Assembly: GCF_003290185.1 (NCBI RefSeq)
Contig: NZ_QNFY01000002.1
Location: 62,001-126,000, forward strand
Source: Chryseobacterium lathyri
GTDB taxonomy: Bacteria; Bacteroidota; Bacteroidia; Flavobacteriales; Weeksellaceae
DNA length: 64,000 nucleotides
Reading direction: 5' to 3'
This document shows, one piece after another, positions 16,883-26,190 of the stretch (position 1 is the stretch's first letter; every line of letters starts with the position of its first letter). A program made the position numbers and the translations under genes. The notes below the pieces were generated by a model. It was given only the letters and a program-made list of their open reading frames with translations, did no database searches and was not told the origin of the DNA.

Positions 16883-17941
16883 TTATTTGATTTTATTCTG
16901 TGATTTGATCCTGTCTATTTCTTCTTTCAGCGCTGTTATCTGACTCTGAAGTTTTTGCATTTCCGGATTTTCAGAACTTCTCACCCCTGGTGAATATTGC
17001 CAGATCAAGTGAATATCTTTTACCAGCTCATTGTGGGCATCCAGTCTTTTTTTACTAATCGTGACACTGTCATTCAAAAGTGTTATCTTCAAAAAGTCCT
17101 GATCATTTTCTTTAAATGCCTCATAGCTGATAATAGCCAGCTCCGAATGGTTTTCTTTAATATTTTTAATATAATTTTCTGCACGCTCCTTTAGCTTTTC
17201 CTTTTCCCATTTCTTTTTTGTAAGTAGAATACTGGGAATTAAGATAACGATTGAAAGTAAACTGATGAAACCAGAAATTTTACGGTTGTGAGATCTATCC
17301 TTTATTCTGTAATATCTTTGATACCCTAAAAATATACTTAATATCCAGGTTCCTACTCCTATAAAAAAGCAATTGATAAGATAAAAATAAAAGCCTCCCC
17401 AAAAATACTCCCAATTTCCATTCGCTATTCCAAAACCAGCTGTACAAAGAGGCGGAATACATGCCGTGGAAACAGCAACACCCGCAATTACTTTTACGGC
17501 TTCCTTCCTTACAATTCCGAGGAACCAGGCCAGGCCGCCCAATAAAGCCAGGAAACAATCAAAAATCGTAGCGGTCTTAAAACTTTCCAATTGAGAAGTC
17601 TCTGAATGAAAAGGGGAAACAAAAAAATACAGTGCGGAGGAACACATCGCAACAACAATCATCAGAACCCAATTGATAATGCCAAGTCTTATAAGCCTCC
17701 TGTTTCCTGTAGAAAGACCAAAGGCCATTCCTACAATTGGACCCATTAACGGTGAAATAAGCATTGCACCAATAACAGCTGCTGAACTGTTGATATTCAG
17801 GCCTACACATGCAATTCCCATAGAAATTACCAGAAGCCATAAATTATGTCCCCGAAAATAAATTCCTTCTTCTATTTCCTGGAATGTAAATTCTTCATCT
17901 TCTTCCTTGGGTAATACAAATAGTTTTCGGAAATTGATCAT
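16883..17941 (-). CDS. DUF389 family membrane protein
   Basis: The protein (352 residues) has six or so hydrophobic helices between residues 30 and 240. It carries the DUF389 signature SSAAVIGAMLISPLMGPIVG (about 53-72) and the later VAVSTACIPPLCTAGFGIANG. The C-terminal 110 residues are soluble, with a coiled coil at the end (LQSQITALKEEIDRIKSQ). The family is widespread and its function is unknown. A TACTTTTG promoter box ends 17 bases before the ATG, and the gene leads the DUF389-DUF2797-AsmA-like group. Confidence 0.87.
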   Translation of the reverse strand: MINFRKLFVLPKEEDEEFTFQEIEEGIYFRGHNLWLLVISMGIACVGLNINSSAAVIGAMLISPLMGPIVGMAFGLSTGNRRLIRLGIINWVLMIVVAMCSSALYFFVSPFHSETSQLESFKTATIFDCFLALLGGLAWFLGIVRKEAVKVIAGVAVSTACIPPLCTAGFGIANGNWEYFWGGFYFYLINCFFIGVGTWILSIFLGYQRYYRIKDRSHNRKISGFISLLSIVILIPSILLTKKKWEKEKLKERAENYIKNIKENHSELAIISYEAFKENDQDFLKITLLNDSVTISKKRLDAHNELVKDIHLIWQYSPGVRSSENPEMQKLQSQITALKEEIDRIKSQNKIK

Positions 17942-17957
17942 GTATTATTCTTTCTGA

Positions 17958-17999
17958 CAAAAGTATGAAAACAGCATTCAAGTATTATTAATAAATTTG
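17958..17999. promoter_or_regulatory. Divergent promoters for DUF389 (minus) and the epimerase (plus)
   Basis: Minus-strand TACTTTTG at 17958-17965 and plus-strand TAAATTTG at 17992-17999. Both match TAnnTTTG exactly. The plus box overlaps an in-frame TTG (17997) that should not be taken as the epimerase start. Confidence 0.5.
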
Positions 18000-18017
18000 C
18001 CTATTAAAAATCCACAA

Positions 18018-19040
18018 ATGATTTATCTTGTAACTGGCGGAAGCGGCTTTATAGGTTCACACTTAATAGAACGATTATTAAGGAATGGACATTCTGTCAT
18101 AAACGTTGACAATTTTGATGATTTCTATAATTATCAGACAAAAATTAAAAATACATTAGAGTCTATTGATAAAATTTCGGATTTTGAGTTTTCGGACAAA
18201 GAGACCGATATTACACATCTGGTTAGCCTTTCACAATCGGATAAATATCAGTTATATTATCAGGATATCCGTGATAAAAAGGGACTTGAAACTATTTTTA
18301 AAAATCACAAAATCGACCTTGTCATTCATCTTGCAGCCCTTGCAGGAGTACGTCCGTCCATTGAAAGGCCTCTGGAATATGAGGAAGTAAATGTACGTGG
18401 AACGATGAATCTTTGGGAACTCTGCAAAGAATTCAACATCAATAAATTCATATGCGCCTCTTCGTCAAGCGTTTATGGCAACAATGAAAAAACTCCGTTT
18501 TCAGAAGCAGATAATGTAGACCACCCTATTTCACCTTATGCTGCAACTAAAAAAAGCGGCGAAATTTTGGGACACGTTTACCATAACCTGTATCATATAG
18601 ACATGATCCAGCTTAGGTTCTTCACCGTATACGGCCCCAGACAGAGGCCGGATCTTGCCATCCATAAATTTACAAAATTGATCTCAGAAGGACAGGAAAT
18701 ACCATTCTATGGTGATGGAAATACAGCAAGAGACTACACTTATATTGATGATATTATCGACGGAATCACAAAATCCATTCTCTATTTAGAAGCTCATTCC
18801 GGGGTTTACGAAATTATTAACCTAGGAGAAAGTGAGGTGATTACTTTATCAAAAATGCTTGGCACAATAGAAACCGCCCTGGGAATTTCTGCCATGAAGA
18901 AAAATCTGCCAATGCAGCCGGGAGATGTCCAGAAAACCTGTGCAGATATCACAAAAGCAAAGGCATTAATTGGCTACAAACCAGACACAGACTTCCAAAA
19001 TGGCATAAAAAAATTTGTGGAATGGTTTTTGAGAAAATGA
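18018..19040 (+). CDS. NAD-dependent epimerase/dehydratase, UDP-glucuronate 4-epimerase-like
   Basis: This is an extended short-chain dehydrogenase of 340 residues from the ATG at 18018. The Rossmann glycine motif TGGSGFIGSH is at residues 6-15. The catalytic Ser lies in CASSSSVYGNN and the Tyr/Lys pair in SPYAATKKSGE. RFFTVYGPRQRPDLA follows and is typical of UDP-glucuronate/UDP-galacturonate 4-epimerases. The likely role is supply of a nucleotide sugar for surface glycans. No glycan cluster is adjacent, so the exact substrate is open. The TAAATTTG box 19 bases upstream sets the start. Confidence 0.85.
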   Translation: MIYLVTGGSGFIGSHLIERLLRNGHSVINVDNFDDFYNYQTKIKNTLESIDKISDFEFSDKETDITHLVSLSQSDKYQLYYQDIRDKKGLETIFKNHKIDLVIHLAALAGVRPSIERPLEYEEVNVRGTMNLWELCKEFNINKFICASSSSVYGNNEKTPFSEADNVDHPISPYAATKKSGEILGHVYHNLYHIDMIQLRFFTVYGPRQRPDLAIHKFTKLISEGQEIPFYGDGNTARDYTYIDDIIDGITKSILYLEAHSGVYEIINLGESEVITLSKMLGTIETALGISAMKKNLPMQPGDVQKTCADITKAKALIGYKPDTDFQNGIKKFVEWFLRK

Positions 19041-19156
19041 CATCATATAAGTTGCTGACACAGCTGTAATGCAGCCTATGACGGGCAATGAACAAAAATT
19101 AATCAAAAAGAATTGAAAATCAAGTATAAAAAAGCGTATAATATAAGCTAATTTTA

Positions 19157-19164
19157 TACTTTTG
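19157..19164 (+). promoter_or_regulatory. -7 box (TACTTTTG) of the DUF2795 gene
   Basis: Exact TAnnTTTG match 20 bases before the ATG at 19184. Confidence 0.5.
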
Positions 19165-19183
19165 CAAAAAAAATCAGAAAATT

Positions 19184-19405
19184 ATGTACTGGACATTAGA
19201 ATTAGCCTCATACCTAAGTGACGCACCTTGGCCAATGACAAAAGCAGAACTTATTGACTATGCAATCAGAACTGGTGCACCAATGGAAGTAGTTGAAAAC
19301 CTTCAGGCAATTGAAGACGAAGGAGAAATCTATGAATCTATCGAAGAGGTTTGGAGTGATTATCCTACCGACGAGGATTTCCTTTGGAACGAAGACGAAT
19401 ATTAA
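19184..19405 (+). CDS. DUF2795 domain-containing protein
   Basis: This is a very acidic 73-residue protein. The core LSDAPWPMTKAELIDYAIRTGAPMEVVENLQAI matches DUF2795, a small helical domain of unknown role. The acidic tail is rich in Asp, Glu and Trp. It lies just upstream of secA, separated from it by a terminator-like hairpin and a structured leader. Co-expression with secA is possible but not shown. Confidence 0.8.
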   Translation: MYWTLELASYLSDAPWPMTKAELIDYAIRTGAPMEVVENLQAIEDEGEIYESIEEVWSDYPTDEDFLWNEDEY

Positions 19406-19415
19406 TGAAAGCAAT

Positions 19416-19446
19416 AAGCTTTGAGCGTCATGCTTAGAGCTTTTTT
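19416..19446 (+). terminator. Terminator between the DUF2795 gene and secA
   Basis: An 11-bp stem with two G-U pairs (AAGCTTTGAGC with GCTTAGAGCTT), a five-base loop and a run of six T. No TAnnTTTG box is visible between this hairpin and the secA ATG, so secA may depend partly on read-through. Confidence 0.7.
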
Positions 19447-19469
19447 GCCCTTTTTTATATAAAACATTC

Positions 19470-19516
19470 ACACGATAAGCGTGTCAGTAAAACGCTTAAA
19501 GCATATTGCTTTAAGC
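19470..19516 (+). promoter_or_regulatory. secA 5' leader with two hairpins
   Basis: ACACG/CGTGT with a five-base loop (about 19470-19484) is followed by a perfect 10-bp stem GCTTAAAGCA/TGCTTTAAGC with a three-base loop (19494-19503 and 19507-19516). The second hairpin ends 16 bases before the ATG at 19533. SecA synthesis is known to be translationally regulated in E. coli, by other means; a similar role here is inference. Confidence 0.4.
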
Positions 19517-19532
19517 ATAAAGCAAAAAATTT

Positions 19533-22500
19533 ATGAGTTTTTTAAACAAAGTTCTTAAAGGGTTTTTGGGAGACAAAAAAGCGCAGGACCTAAAAGAAGT
19601 AAAAAAAGTTGTAACAAAAATCAAAGCTGTAGAACCAGCCATTCAACAGTTAACTGATGATGGGCTGAGAGAAAAAACTGCTGAATTTAAAGAGAACATA
19701 AAATCTTCAACCAGCAAAATAACAGCGCAGATAGAACAAATAAAAGAGCAGGTAAAAAATTCAACTAACGTAGATGAAAAAGAAGCTCTTTTCTCAAAGA
19801 TTGAATCTCTGAAGAAAGAATCATACGACATTGAAGAGAAAGTTCTTGCTCAGGTTCTTCCTGAAGCTTTTGCCCTGGTAAAAGAAACGGCAAGAAGATG
19901 GGCCCAGAACGGAGGCATCCGTGTTAAAGCAACTGATTGGGACAGACAATTGGCTGCTGCGGGTAAAGATTTCGTAGAGATTCAGGGAGATACTGCAATC
20001 TGGAAAAGCTCATGGGACGCAGCCGGAACTCCTGTAGTTTGGGATATGGTCCATTATGATGTTCAGTTTATCGGAGGGGTTATTCTTCACAGCGGTAAAA
20101 TTGCTGAAATGGCAACCGGTGAAGGTAAAACTTTGGTAGGAACATTGCCTATTTACTTAAATGCTCTTCCTGAAAGAGGGGTTCACGTAGTAACTGTAAA
20201 CGACTATCTTGCGAAAAGAGACTCCGCATGGATGGGCCCTCTTTATCAGTTCCACGGAATGTCTATCGACTGTATTGATAACCACCAGCCGAACTCAGAC
20301 GGAAGAAGAAAAGCATACAATTCAGATATTACCTACGGAACGAATAACGAATTCGGGTTCGATTATCTGAGAGATAACATGGTAACTTCACCTACAGAAC
20401 TTGTGCAAAGAGAATTGAACTTTGCCATTGTGGATGAGGTAGATTCCGTATTGGTAGATGATGCCAGAACACCGTTGATTATTTCAGGTCCGGTTCCTCA
20501 GGGAGACAGACAGGAATTCGATGTTCTTAAACCTTCTATCGACAGAATTGTTGAAGTTCAGAAAAAAACAGTTTCCTCCATCTTTAATGAGGCGAAAAAA
20601 TTAATCGCTGCAGGAAACACAAAAGAAGGAGGATTCAAATTGCTTCAGGCATACAGAGGTCTCCCTAAAAACAGACAGTTAATCAAATTCTTATCGGAAA
20701 GCGGAAACAGAGCATTGCTTCAAAAAACTGAGGCTCAGTATATGCAGGACAACAACCGTGATATGCCGATTGTAGATAAAGATCTTTACTTTGTAATAGA
20801 AGAAAAGAACAACCAGGTAGATCTTACGGATAAAGGTGTTGAATACATGTCTCAGGGAAATGAAGATAACAATTTCTTCGTTCTTCCGGATATCGGGACA
20901 GAAATCGCAGAAGTTGAGGCTAAAAATTTATCTAAAGAAGAAGAATTTGAAGCTAAAGAAAAACTTTTCTCTGAATTCGCTGAAAAATCTGAGCGTGTAC
21001 ACACGATGAGCCAGCTGTTAAAAGCGTATACATTATTCGAAAAAGATGATGAGTATGTAGTTATTGACGGTGAAGTAAAGATTGTTGACGAGCAGACAGG
21101 CCGTATCATGGAGGGAAGACGTTATTCAGATGGTCTCCACCAGGCAATTGAAGCTAAAGAAAATGTAAAAATTGAAGCAGCTACGCAGACCTTTGCAACG
21201 GTAACGCTTCAGAACTATTTCCGTATGTACAATAAGCTTGCGGGGATGACAGGTACTGCTGAAACAGAGGCGGGAGAGCTTTGGGAAATCTACAAATTAG
21301 ATGTTGTGGTAATTCCTACCAACCGTCCTATCTTAAGACATGACAGACAGGATCTAGTTTTCAAAACTAACCGTGAAAAATATAACGCTGTAATCGAGGA
21401 AATTGAAAAATTAACAGCAGCAAAAAGACCTGTACTTGTAGGTACTACTTCTGTTGAAATCTCTCAGTTGCTTTCTAAAGCGCTTCAATTAAGAAAAATT
21501 CCACACCAGGTACTGAATGCGAAGCTTCACAAAAAAGAAGCGGAGATCGTTGCCGGAGCAGGACAGCCGGGAGTTGTAACGATTGCAACGAACATGGCAG
21601 GTCGTGGTACGGATATCAAGCTTACCAAAGAAGTAAAAGAAGCTGGTGGTTTAGCCATTATCGGTACGGAAAGACATGATTCAAGACGTGTAGACAGACA
21701 GCTTAGAGGTAGAGCGGGACGTCAGGGAGACCCTGGTAGTTCTCAGTTCTATGTATCTCTTGAAGATAACCTGATGCGTTTATTCGGTTCTGAGAGAATC
21801 GCAAAAATGATGGACAGAATGGGTCATAAGGAAGGTGAAGTTATTCAGCATTCTATGATCAGCAAGTCTATTGAAAGAGCTCAGAAGAAAGTGGAAGAAA
21901 ACAACTTCGGGATCAGAAAAAGACTTCTTGAATATGATGACGTAATGAACAAGCAGCGTGACGTAATCTATAAGAGAAGAAAGAATGCCCTGTTCGGAGA
22001 TCACCTGAAATATGACATTACGAACATGATTTTCGATGTTTCCAATTCAATTGTTGCTAAAGGAAAAGCTACAGGAAACTATAAGGATTTCGAATTTGAT
22101 GTCATTAAGTTCTTCACTATGGAATCTCCGGTTTCTGAAAATGACTTCAAGAGCAAGCAGGTTCCTGAATTAACAGATCTCCTTTTCAAAGCAGCTCAGG
22201 AAGATTATAAAATGAAACTGAACTTACTGAAAGAGAAATCATTCCCTATCATTGAGAACGTATATCAAAACCAGGGTTCCATGTTCAAAATGATCCAGGT
22301 TCCTTTCACAGATGGTCACAAGACAATGACTATTGTTGCGGATCTTAAAGAAGCTTACGAAACTCAATGTGAAAGTCTGATCAATGATTTTGAAAAGAAC
22401 ATCACTTTATCCATCATTGATGAAAACTGGAAACTTCACCTTCGTGAAATGGATGACCTGAGAAGGTCTTCACAGGGAGCTGTTTACGAACAGAAAGATC

Positions 22501-22607
22501 CACTGGTAATTTACAAACAGGAATCATTCCACTTATTCAGTGAAATGGTAGACAAGATGAACAAAGAAATTATTTCTTTCTTATACAAAGGAGAAATTCC
22601 GGCCTAA
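19533..22607 (+). CDS. secA: Preprotein translocase ATPase SecA
   Basis: The 1024-residue protein is the motor that pushes unfolded preproteins through SecYEG. The Walker A box GEGKT is in ATGEGKT at residues 194-200 and the DEVD Walker B box is at 301-304. MAGRGTDI and [10 protein letters not shown] mark the second ATPase domain, and the helical scaffold/wing region fills the C-terminal third. It is longer than E. coli SecA (901), with an insert before the motor domain near residues 50-90 that contains a coiled coil. The C-terminus stops at YKGEIPA and lacks the Cys-rich zinc tail that binds SecB in proteobacteria. A strong terminator follows. Confidence 0.97.
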   Translation: MSFLNKVLKGFLGDKKAQDLKEVKKVVTKIKAVEPAIQQLTDDGLREKTAEFKENIKSSTSKITAQIEQIKEQVKNSTNVDEKEALFSKIESLKKESYDIEEKVLAQVLPEAFALVKETARRWAQNGGIRVKATDWDRQLAAAGKDFVEIQGDTAIWKSSWDAAGTPVVWDMVHYDVQFIGGVILHSGKIAEMATGEGKTLVGTLPIYLNALPERGVHVVTVNDYLAKRDSAWMGPLYQFHGMSIDCIDNHQPNSDGRRKAYNSDITYGTNNEFGFDYLRDNMVTSPTELVQRELNFAIVDEVDSVLVDDARTPLIISGPVPQGDRQEFDVLKPSIDRIVEVQKKTVSSIFNEAKKLIAAGNTKEGGFKLLQAYRGLPKNRQLIKFLSESGNRALLQKTEAQYMQDNNRDMPIVDKDLYFVIEEKNNQVDLTDKGVEYMSQGNEDNNFFVLPDIGTEIAEVEAKNLSKEEEFEAKEKLFSEFAEKSERVHTMSQLLKAYTLFEKDDEYVVIDGEVKIVDEQTGRIMEGRRYSDGLHQAIEAKENVKIEAATQTFATVTLQNYFRMYNKLAGMTGTAETEAGELWEIYKLDVVVIPTNRPILRHDRQDLVFKTNREKYNAVIEEIEKLTAAKRPVLVGTTSVEISQLLSKALQLRKIPHQVLNAKLHKKEAEIVAGAGQPGVVTIATNMAGRGTDIKLTKEVKEAGGLAIIGTERHDSRRVDRQLRGRAGRQGDPGSSQFYVSLEDNLMRLFGSERIAKMMDRMGHKEGEVIQHSMISKSIERAQKKVEENNFGIRKRLLEYDDVMNKQRDVIYKRRKNALFGDHLKYDITNMIFDVSNSIVAKGKATGNYKDFEFDVIKFFTMESPVSENDFKSKQVPELTDLLFKAAQEDYKMKLNLLKEKSFPIIENVYQNQGSMFKMIQVPFTDGHKTMTIVADLKEAYETQCESLINDFEKNITLSIIDENWKLHLREMDDLRRSSQGAVYEQKDPLVIYKQESFHLFSEMVDKMNKEIISFLYKGEIPA

Positions 22608-22630
22608 GAATTCAATAATAAAATCTTATA

Positions 22631-22665
22631 AAAACCCCGCTTCAGCAGTACTGAAGCGGGGTTTT
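22631..22665 (+). terminator. secA terminator
   Basis: A perfect 15-bp stem (core CCCCGCTTCAG), a five-base loop and a T run 24 bases after the secA stop codon. Confidence 0.9.
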
Positions 22666-22733
22666 GCTATTCATCAACTAATAATTTATGACAAATATCA
22701 ATTTTATTATTTATTTAGAACAATTAAAAACAA

Positions 22734-22741
22734 TATATTTG
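22734..22741 (+). promoter_or_regulatory. -7 box (TATATTTG) of the first TonB receptor
   Basis: TAnnTTTG match 19 bases before the ATG at 22761. It probably drives the first receptor/PepSY pair. No palindromic operator is obvious next to it. Confidence 0.5.
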
Positions 22742-22760
22742 CAGAAAATTAGACTTATTC

Positions 22761-24947
22761 ATGAAAAATGTACTGATCTGTGCCTCATTGTTAGGTTCTA
22801 TCCTGGTTTTTTCTCAGGAAAAAGACACTATTAAATCTAATGATATCGAAGAGGTTGTTGTCAACGGAAGATATTATCAAAAATATAAACTTAACGAAGT
22901 CTCCGGATCATTAAGGCTACAGACTCCTCTTATAGAGCTGCCACAGAACGTACAGTCTATAAGTGGGCAGGTTCTGGCCGACCAGATCACTTTAAACATG
23001 TCCGAAGGAATTGTCCGTAACGTAAGTGGTGCCAGAAAAGTAGAACACTGGGACAATGTTTACTCAAACGTTTTCATGCGGGGAGCAAGTATCGCAACTT
23101 ACATGAACGGAATGAATGTTTCTTCAACATGGGGACCTATTAATCCGGACGCCTCTATCATCGACAGAATAGAATTCGTAAAAGGCCCTGCTGGTTTCAT
23201 GGGATCTATGGGTGACCCTGCCGGGTTTTACAATGTAGTCACAAAAAAACCTACCGGAAAATTTGCCAACAGCGTAAGATTCACAACGGGAAGCTACAAC
23301 CTTTTCAGAGGTGAAGCTGATCTTGACGGTGTTATTGTGAAGGATGGTGTTTTGGATTACCGTTTAAACTTAATGGGAAGCTCTAACAAATCATGGTCAG
23401 AAAATGATAAAACAAGTAAAATAATCATCGCTCCGTCTATTACATTCAGACCTACAAAAACAACAACATTCACGGCTCAGTATAATTATCAATATCTGAA
23501 ATTCAACCAGCCGGGAGCATATTTAATGTCTAATGACGGCTATGCTTCGTTGAATGTTCATACCAATTTTAATGATCCGAACTTCAAAAAAACAGAAGTG
23601 AAAGATCAGAGTTTATTCTTAAGCCTGGATCAGAAATTATTCAAAGACTGGGTTTGGAGTACACAGTATGCCTACATGGATATGAATTATGACGGTGGCT
23701 CATGGTGGGGAACTTTTGACCCTGCTGATAAAAACATATTTAACAGGACTTTAAGCAACTGGCAGGCTGCCGGAAAAAACCACATATTCCAGACTTATTT
23801 AAGAGGGACTCTGAATACAGGAAATATCGTTCACAAAATTATTGCTGGATTTGATTATGGGAACAGAAAATATAACGCAGATTTTTCAGGGTATTCAAAA
23901 ATTGTAAATGGAGTTGAGACTGCAATTTATCCAATTAATATTCAAAACCCTCAATATGGTGTAGATCCTTCTACATTACCGCCAGATAGTTTTTATACTT
24001 TAAACTCCGCAGCTCCTTTCTACAATGACCAGGGCGTAAAATATACCTCATATTATGCACAGGATCAGATAGAAATGTTCAATAATAAACTTCGTCTTAC
24101 ATTAGCAGGAAGATACACAAGCGGAACCACTTTCGCAGGGTATCCTTACTACTCGGAAGGAAATATAGTTCCTAAAGATACAGCTGGTGAATTTACACCA
24201 AGAGTAGGATTAAGTTACTCTTTCAGTGATGATTTCTCTGCATATGGAGTTTTTGACAAGACTTTCGTACCACAGTCGGCTATTCAATATTCAGAAACAA
24301 ACCCTAAAGGTGTCCCTCTTACCACGCCTTTCAGAGGCCAAAACCTTGAAATCGGTATTAAAAAAGACTGGTTTGGCGGGAAATGGAATTCAACATTTGC
24401 TGTATATGATATAAGAAGACAAAATATATTTACATCTGATCCCGCCCGTCCAGGCAGTGGTCTTTCAGTAGCTACAGGCGAACAGAGAGCAAGAGGTTTC
24501 GAAGCTGACATTAAAGGAGAAATTATCAAGGGATTAAATGTTGTTATTAATTATGCCTATACAGATGCAAAAACAATTAAAGACAGTGATGCTGCAAAAA
24601 TAGGTCAGCAGTCTCCCGGAAATGCCAAAAATGTACAGAATACCTGGTTAAGCTACAGATTTGAACATGGCAATTTAAAAGGATTCGGTATTTCAGCAGG
24701 TTATCAATATCAGGGAGGGAGACAGTCCTGGTTTGGAACAACAGCAAAGTATGATCAAAGCCTTGAAGATTATTTTGACACCAACTTCGGGATTTCTTAT
24801 GTAGCAAAAAAATTCGATGTCAATCTATTGCTGAACAACGTTTTGAACAGAAAGCTTTACAGCGGGTATAGATCAGATGATGGCTCATACGCATGGATCT
24901 ACAATGCTCCACGTAACTGGAGGTTATCAATCGGATATAAATTTTAA
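22761..24947 (+). CDS. TonB-dependent siderophore receptor
   Basis: This 728-residue outer-membrane receptor has a signal peptide (MKNVLICASLLGSILVFSQ). A TonB-box-like stretch IEEVVVNG (about residues 30-37) is followed by the plug domain (LIELPQNVQSISGQVL, DRIEFVKGPAGFMGSMGDPAGFYNVVTKKPTG), and the long beta-barrel ends in an aromatic residue (IGYKF). The plug text is typical of ferri-siderophore receptors of the FhuA/FecA type. The gene is followed by a PepSY membrane protein and then by a second receptor/PepSY pair. The ligand cannot be told from sequence; iron regulation is likely from context only. Confidence 0.9.
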   Translation: MKNVLICASLLGSILVFSQEKDTIKSNDIEEVVVNGRYYQKYKLNEVSGSLRLQTPLIELPQNVQSISGQVLADQITLNMSEGIVRNVSGARKVEHWDNVYSNVFMRGASIATYMNGMNVSSTWGPINPDASIIDRIEFVKGPAGFMGSMGDPAGFYNVVTKKPTGKFANSVRFTTGSYNLFRGEADLDGVIVKDGVLDYRLNLMGSSNKSWSENDKTSKIIIAPSITFRPTKTTTFTAQYNYQYLKFNQPGAYLMSNDGYASLNVHTNFNDPNFKKTEVKDQSLFLSLDQKLFKDWVWSTQYAYMDMNYDGGSWWGTFDPADKNIFNRTLSNWQAAGKNHIFQTYLRGTLNTGNIVHKIIAGFDYGNRKYNADFSGYSKIVNGVETAIYPINIQNPQYGVDPSTLPPDSFYTLNSAAPFYNDQGVKYTSYYAQDQIEMFNNKLRLTLAGRYTSGTTFAGYPYYSEGNIVPKDTAGEFTPRVGLSYSFSDDFSAYGVFDKTFVPQSAIQYSETNPKGVPLTTPFRGQNLEIGIKKDWFGGKWNSTFAVYDIRRQNIFTSDPARPGSGLSVATGEQRARGFEADIKGEIIKGLNVVINYAYTDAKTIKDSDAAKIGQQSPGNAKNVQNTWLSYRFEHGNLKGFGISAGYQYQGGRQSWFGTTAKYDQSLEDYFDTNFGISYVAKKFDVNLLLNNVLNRKLYSGYRSDDGSYAWIYNAPRNWRLSIGYKF

Positions 24948-24953
24948 ATAATT

Positions 24954-24983
24954 AAAAGTTAGCCTTTACGGAGGTTAACTTTT
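24954..24983 (+). terminator. Hairpin abutting the start of the first PepSY gene
   Basis: A 12-bp stem with one G-U pair (AAAAGTTAGCCT with AGGTTAACTTTT), a six-base loop and a T run that ends just before the ATG at 24988. It looks like an intrinsic terminator, and it also encloses a GGAGG sequence 13 bases upstream of the ATG. It could be an attenuator between receptor and PepSY genes. Confidence 0.6.
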
Positions 24984-24987
24984 TTCT

Positions 24988-26190
24988 ATGAAGAAAAAGC
25001 ACCACCATAAAAAGAAAGTTTCTTTTACAAAGAAATGGTCTGCCAAACTGCATTTGTGGTTTGGTTTATCCATTGGTATCATTGTTTTCATTGTTGCTTT
25101 AACAGGTACAATGTATGTTTTCAAAGATGAGATTCAAAACGTTCTCAGAAAAGATGCCATTTATGTAAAAGCTGAAACCATCAACCAAAATCCCCTTTCC
25201 ATTCAAGTTCTTAAAGAAAAGGTTTCTTTGGAAATGAATGAAAAATACCCTGTCAGCTCTATTGAAATTCAATTAGATAAAAACAAATCTTATGAATTTC
25301 TTTATTACGAAAAAAACAAAAAAGCCTGGAATTATTTTGATGAAGTTCTTATCAATAAACTGGTATATGTTAATCAGTATACAGGAGAAATTACAGGAAT
25401 TTATAATGAAAAATATGACCTCTTTCCTATTTTAAAAGCCATTCACTGGAGTTTACTTTTAAAATCAGATTGGGGAAAATATGTAGTAGGAATTCCTACA
25501 GTCCTGTTTATCTTCATGCTGATCACGGGAATTATTTTATGGTGGCCAAAGAACAAAAAAGCAAGAAAAGGACGATTCTGGTTCAGCTGGGAAAATGTGA
25601 AGACCTGGAAACGTAAAAATTACGACCTTCATAATGTATTAGGTTTTTATGCTTCATTCTTGGCCCTGCTGATGAGTATTACAGGAATTTACTTTGCCTA
25701 TCCGTACGTCAAAAACACCTTCAATCTTACACTTTCGGGCTCTTTGGATCTGCCAAAAGAAAAGGAAATCAAATCTCCGGACTCCCTGATGATCAAAAAC
25801 ACATCCGTTTTTGATCTTACCGCTCAGGAAACCAGAAAGCTTTATCCCACCTCTTCCAGTTTCAGAATTCCACTGAACGGAAAAAACAAAAAGGGAAAAG
25901 AATTAAAGAACATACCGGTTACCATATATGGACAGGAAGGACGCTACAGTGAGAGAAATACATTGGTCTTTGACAAATATTCAGGGAAACTTCTTGCAGA
26001 TAAACCTCATCAGAAACTGAGCAATGCAGAAAAATATGCCAATGCCAACTATGATATCCACACAGGATCCTATTTTGGGCTGTTCGGGAAAATTTTATGG
26101 TTCATTACGGGCCTCATCTGCACATCACTCCCCGTTACCGGCTTTTTAGTATGGTGGGGAAAACAAAAGAAACAAGGAAAGAAAATATAA
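24988..26190 (+). CDS. PepSY-associated TM protein (siderophore-uptake reductase type)
   Basis: The protein (400 residues) starts with a basic His/Lys cluster (KKKHHHKKK) and has four membrane helices: about 24-45, 170-190, 215-240 and 365-390. Two PepSY-like periplasmic domains lie between them. Histidines recur near the helices (LHLWFGLSIG, IHWSLLLKSDWGKYVVG, YDLHNVLGFY, YDIHTGSYFGL), as in PiuB/FoxB-type inner-membrane reductases thought to release iron from ferri-siderophores. It overlaps the next receptor by one base (TAATG), showing translational coupling. It is a clear paralogue of the gene at 28360-29571. Confidence 0.82.
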   Translation: MKKKHHHKKKVSFTKKWSAKLHLWFGLSIGIIVFIVALTGTMYVFKDEIQNVLRKDAIYVKAETINQNPLSIQVLKEKVSLEMNEKYPVSSIEIQLDKNKSYEFLYYEKNKKAWNYFDEVLINKLVYVNQYTGEITGIYNEKYDLFPILKAIHWSLLLKSDWGKYVVGIPTVLFIFMLITGIILWWPKNKKARKGRFWFSWENVKTWKRKNYDLHNVLGFYASFLALLMSITGIYFAYPYVKNTFNLTLSGSLDLPKEKEIKSPDSLMIKNTSVFDLTAQETRKLYPTSSSFRIPLNGKNKKGKELKNIPVTIYGQEGRYSERNTLVFDKYSGKLLADKPHQKLSNAEKYANANYDIHTGSYFGLFGKILWFITGLICTSLPVTGFLVWWGKQKKQGKKI

